Assembly (NCBI GenBank): GCA_045540315.1 | Contig: JAZQHA010000121.1 | Span: 1 to 33,109 of the forward strand | Source: CAG-557 sp045540315 | GTDB lineage: Bacteria > Bacillota > Clostridia > Oscillospirales > Acutalibacteraceae | DNA length: 33,109 nucleotides | Reading direction: 5' to 3' | Shown: piece by piece, positions 31,549 to 33,109 of the stretch | How the letters are laid out: every line of letters starts with the position of its first letter | How positions within the stretch are numbered: the first letter of the stretch is position 1 | The notes under the pieces: model-generated | Databases searched by the model: none | The model's input: the letters and a program-made list of their open reading frames with translations, nothing else | What the model was told of the DNA's origin: nothing | Position numbers and translations under genes: made by a program

Positions 31549-32925
31549 GTGAATAACATTGAAAATATTTTAGATAACGTTAAAAATATACATTTCATCG
31601 GAATTGGTGGTTCCGGGATGTGTCCAATGGCTGAGATTTTGCTTAGTAAAGGTTTTAACGTGAGCGGCTCAGATAATTATATTTCCGATACACTCAAAAG
31701 AATAATGGACAGCGACATTAAAATTTACTTAGATCACGATGCTAAAAACGTCGAAAATGCAGATTTGGTAGTATACTCGGCTGCCATAAAAGAAGATAAC
31801 GTCGAACGAGAAACCGCCTTGCAAAGAGGTATTCCTTGCATTGAGCGTTCTGTAATGCTCGGCCTTTTGTGCGCCAGGTATAAAAAACCTATCGCAATCT
31901 CCGGCACACATGGAAAAACTACAACTACAGCGATGCTTGCACAAGTTCTAACTATGGCGCAAGAAGACCCAACCGCTATAATTGGAGGTAAATTGCCGTT
32001 TTTTAATGGGAACAGCCGTGTTGGCAAATCCGAGACTATTGTTTGCGAGGCCTGCGAATATGTTGACTCGTTTTTGCAAATTACACCCTCTATTGCCGTC
32101 ATAACGAATATTGAGGCTGACCACTTAGACTATTTTAAAACCCTTGATAATGTTATCAAGTCATTCAATAAGTTTGCTCAAAAGGCTACAGAGTGCGTTT
32201 TCCTCAATGGCGACGACGAAAACTCTCGCCTTGCGACCAAGGACATTTCCGTACCAGTCATTACCTTTGGCTTAAGCGAGAATAACACTTATTACGCAAC
32301 TAACATCTCCGATGAAAACGTTCCTTTTGCAAGCTTTACCTTAATGAAAAATCAACAGAAAATCGTTGATGTAAAGCTTTCTGTACCCGGTACTTATAAC
32401 ATTTACAATGCCGTAGCGGCAGCAGCAGTGGCACATCATCTGGGTGTTTCTCCCTGCGATATTGCATCTGCACTAAATACATTTACTGGCGTTCATCGCA
32501 GATTTGAGGTCCTCGGCAAACCGCAAGAAATAACCATAGCCGATGATTTTGCGCACCACCCCACCGAAATTACTTCGGTGTTAACCGCTGCCTCCAAAAT
32601 GGGCTTTAAGCGCGTTATTGCTGTTTTTCAACCACACACTTACTCGCGTACAGCCGACTTCCTCGACGAATTTGCCACAGCCTTGTCCATTGCCGACATA
32701 ACTGTGCTTTCCGAAATTTTAGCCGTTCGCGAGGTTAACACGCGAAACATTCACTCTGAAGACCTTGCCGCTAAAATTGAAAATTGCATCTGCCTTCGCA
32801 CATTTGAGGAAATTACAGATTGCATTGAAAAAATAGCACAACCTGGCGACTTAGTTTTAACAATGGGTGGCGGTAATGTTTATGTATGTGCGAACATGAT
32901 ATTGGATAAATTAAGTGAAAATTAA
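31549..32925 (+). CDS. murC: UDP-N-acetylmuramate--L-alanine ligase
   Basis: MurC adds L-alanine to UDP-MurNAc, the first stem-peptide step. The 458-residue protein opens with NIHFIGIGGSGMCPMAEILL and VSGSDNYISDT, then has ISGTHGKTTTTAMLA (P-loop), CEYVDSFLQ, TNIEADHLDYF, GVHRRFEVLG, DDFAHHPTEI, FQPHTYSRT and MGGGNVY, all diagnostic. I take the GTG at 31549, since AAGAGGTG lies 6 bases upstream; a GTG three codons earlier lies inside that site. A TATAAT at 31511-31516 is the likely -10 but has no good -35. murC stands alone here, away from murG and ftsQ. Confidence 0.96.
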   Translation: MNNIENILDNVKNIHFIGIGGSGMCPMAEILLSKGFNVSGSDNYISDTLKRIMDSDIKIYLDHDAKNVENADLVVYSAAIKEDNVERETALQRGIPCIERSVMLGLLCARYKKPIAISGTHGKTTTTAMLAQVLTMAQEDPTAIIGGKLPFFNGNSRVGKSETIVCEACEYVDSFLQITPSIAVITNIEADHLDYFKTLDNVIKSFNKFAQKATECVFLNGDDENSRLATKDISVPVITFGLSENNTYYATNISDENVPFASFTLMKNQQKIVDVKLSVPGTYNIYNAVAAAAVAHHLGVSPCDIASALNTFTGVHRRFEVLGKPQEITIADDFAHHPTEITSVLTAASKMGFKRVIAVFQPHTYSRTADFLDEFATALSIADITVLSEILAVREVNTRNIHSEDLAAKIENCICLRTFEEITDCIEKIAQPGDLVLTMGGGNVYVCANMILDKLSEN

Positions 32926-32928
32926 CAC

Positions 32929-33109
32929 GGGAGTGCCCTCCACGAGCGAAGATTTTACGCCTAAACCTCAGACTTAGCCGCGCCAGCGCCGCGAGGCGCC
33001 GGAGGCCCCTTCCGGGGGCCTTCGGCCCGTTCAAAGGTCAACCTTGTTGGGCTTTTGGCCCCAAAGAAAATAAAAACCTATTTTTTTTGGCCTCGCGGGC
33101 TGGGGGGGT
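32929..33109. repeat. Cloverleaf repeat G, inverted orientation, cut or degraded at the window end
   Basis: The left terminus GGGAGTGCCC (32929-32938) equals that of D. The base stem GCCGCGAGGC (32988-32997) meets GCCTCGCGGG (33090-33099), with one mismatch. The arms are GCCGGAGGCCCC/GGGGCCTTCGGC (32998-33026), a poorly paired middle arm that keeps CAAC-CTT-GTTG (about 33030-33058), and an A/T arm (33063-33090) in which both halves are corrupted. The sequence ends in a run of seven G and T. The arm order matches D. The many single-base departures near the end look like low-quality contig-end sequence rather than evolution. The element starts four bases after the murC stop. Confidence 0.75.

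Noticed and set aside
21324..33109. The palindromic elements as ordinary Rho-independent terminators
   Set aside because: They have three arms inside a base stem, no consistent T tract, defined inverted termini, and one copy lies between divergent promoters.

Overview
The window looks like a chromosomal contig from an endospore-forming member of the Bacillota, class Clostridia, most likely an Oscillospirales-type gut lineage. The grounds are moderate to low GC with strong AGGAGG-type ribosome binding sites, a complete dipicolinate synthase pair (dpaA, dpaB), spoVS beside ymdB, a primary sigma factor of SigA type and a MurE with a diaminopimelate-type motif. The taxonomic level below class is inference.

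Region 1 (1-3.9 kb) is accessory DNA. It holds the main part of a diversity-generating retroelement (DGR): the 5' end of a secreted target protein gene running off the left edge, an Asn-codon-rich template repeat, and a DGR-type reverse transcriptase broken by a one-base frameshift. Beside it are two remnants of a Tn4451-type serine recombinase flanking a chloramphenicol acetyltransferase gene. The block ends at a tRNA-Pro gene.

Region 2 (4.0-18.6 kb, all on the minus strand) is housekeeping: rpmE, yigZ, dnaG, rpoD, rpoB, rpoC and the murE-murF pair. The two large RNA polymerase subunit genes directly follow dnaG-rpoD under their own promoter and are not next to ribosomal protein genes, which is an unusual order.

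Region 3 (18.7-19.8 kb, minus) is a small unrecognised locus: a double-glycine leader peptide gene whose likely promoter contains a run of ten G, followed by a secreted four-cysteine protein with a hydrophobic C-terminal tail.

Region 4 (19.9-33.1 kb) has murD, two M42 peptidases, a Met-gamma-lyase-family PLP protein, tadA, a small unknown protein, an XRE regulator, a VanY-like protein that has lost its zinc ligands, spoVS, ymdB, dpaB, dpaA and murC. Nearly every gap between transcription units here carries a large palindromic element. There are seven copies, each with a GC-rich base stem (core GCCGCGAGGC / GCCTCGCGGC in five copies and near-matches in the others) enclosing three hairpin arms in a cloverleaf. 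Most copies have terminal inverted repeats of the GGGAGTGCCC type. Arm stems differ between copies but stay paired, and copies occur in both orientations. I do not recognise this family; it is the strongest candidate for an undescribed system in the window.

Together the genes serve replication and transcription initiation, peptidoglycan precursor synthesis (all four Mur ligases C, D, E and F are present but in separate units) and spore maturation. Both window ends fall in sequences that break assemblies: a DGR target gene on the left and a degraded-looking cloverleaf copy on the right.
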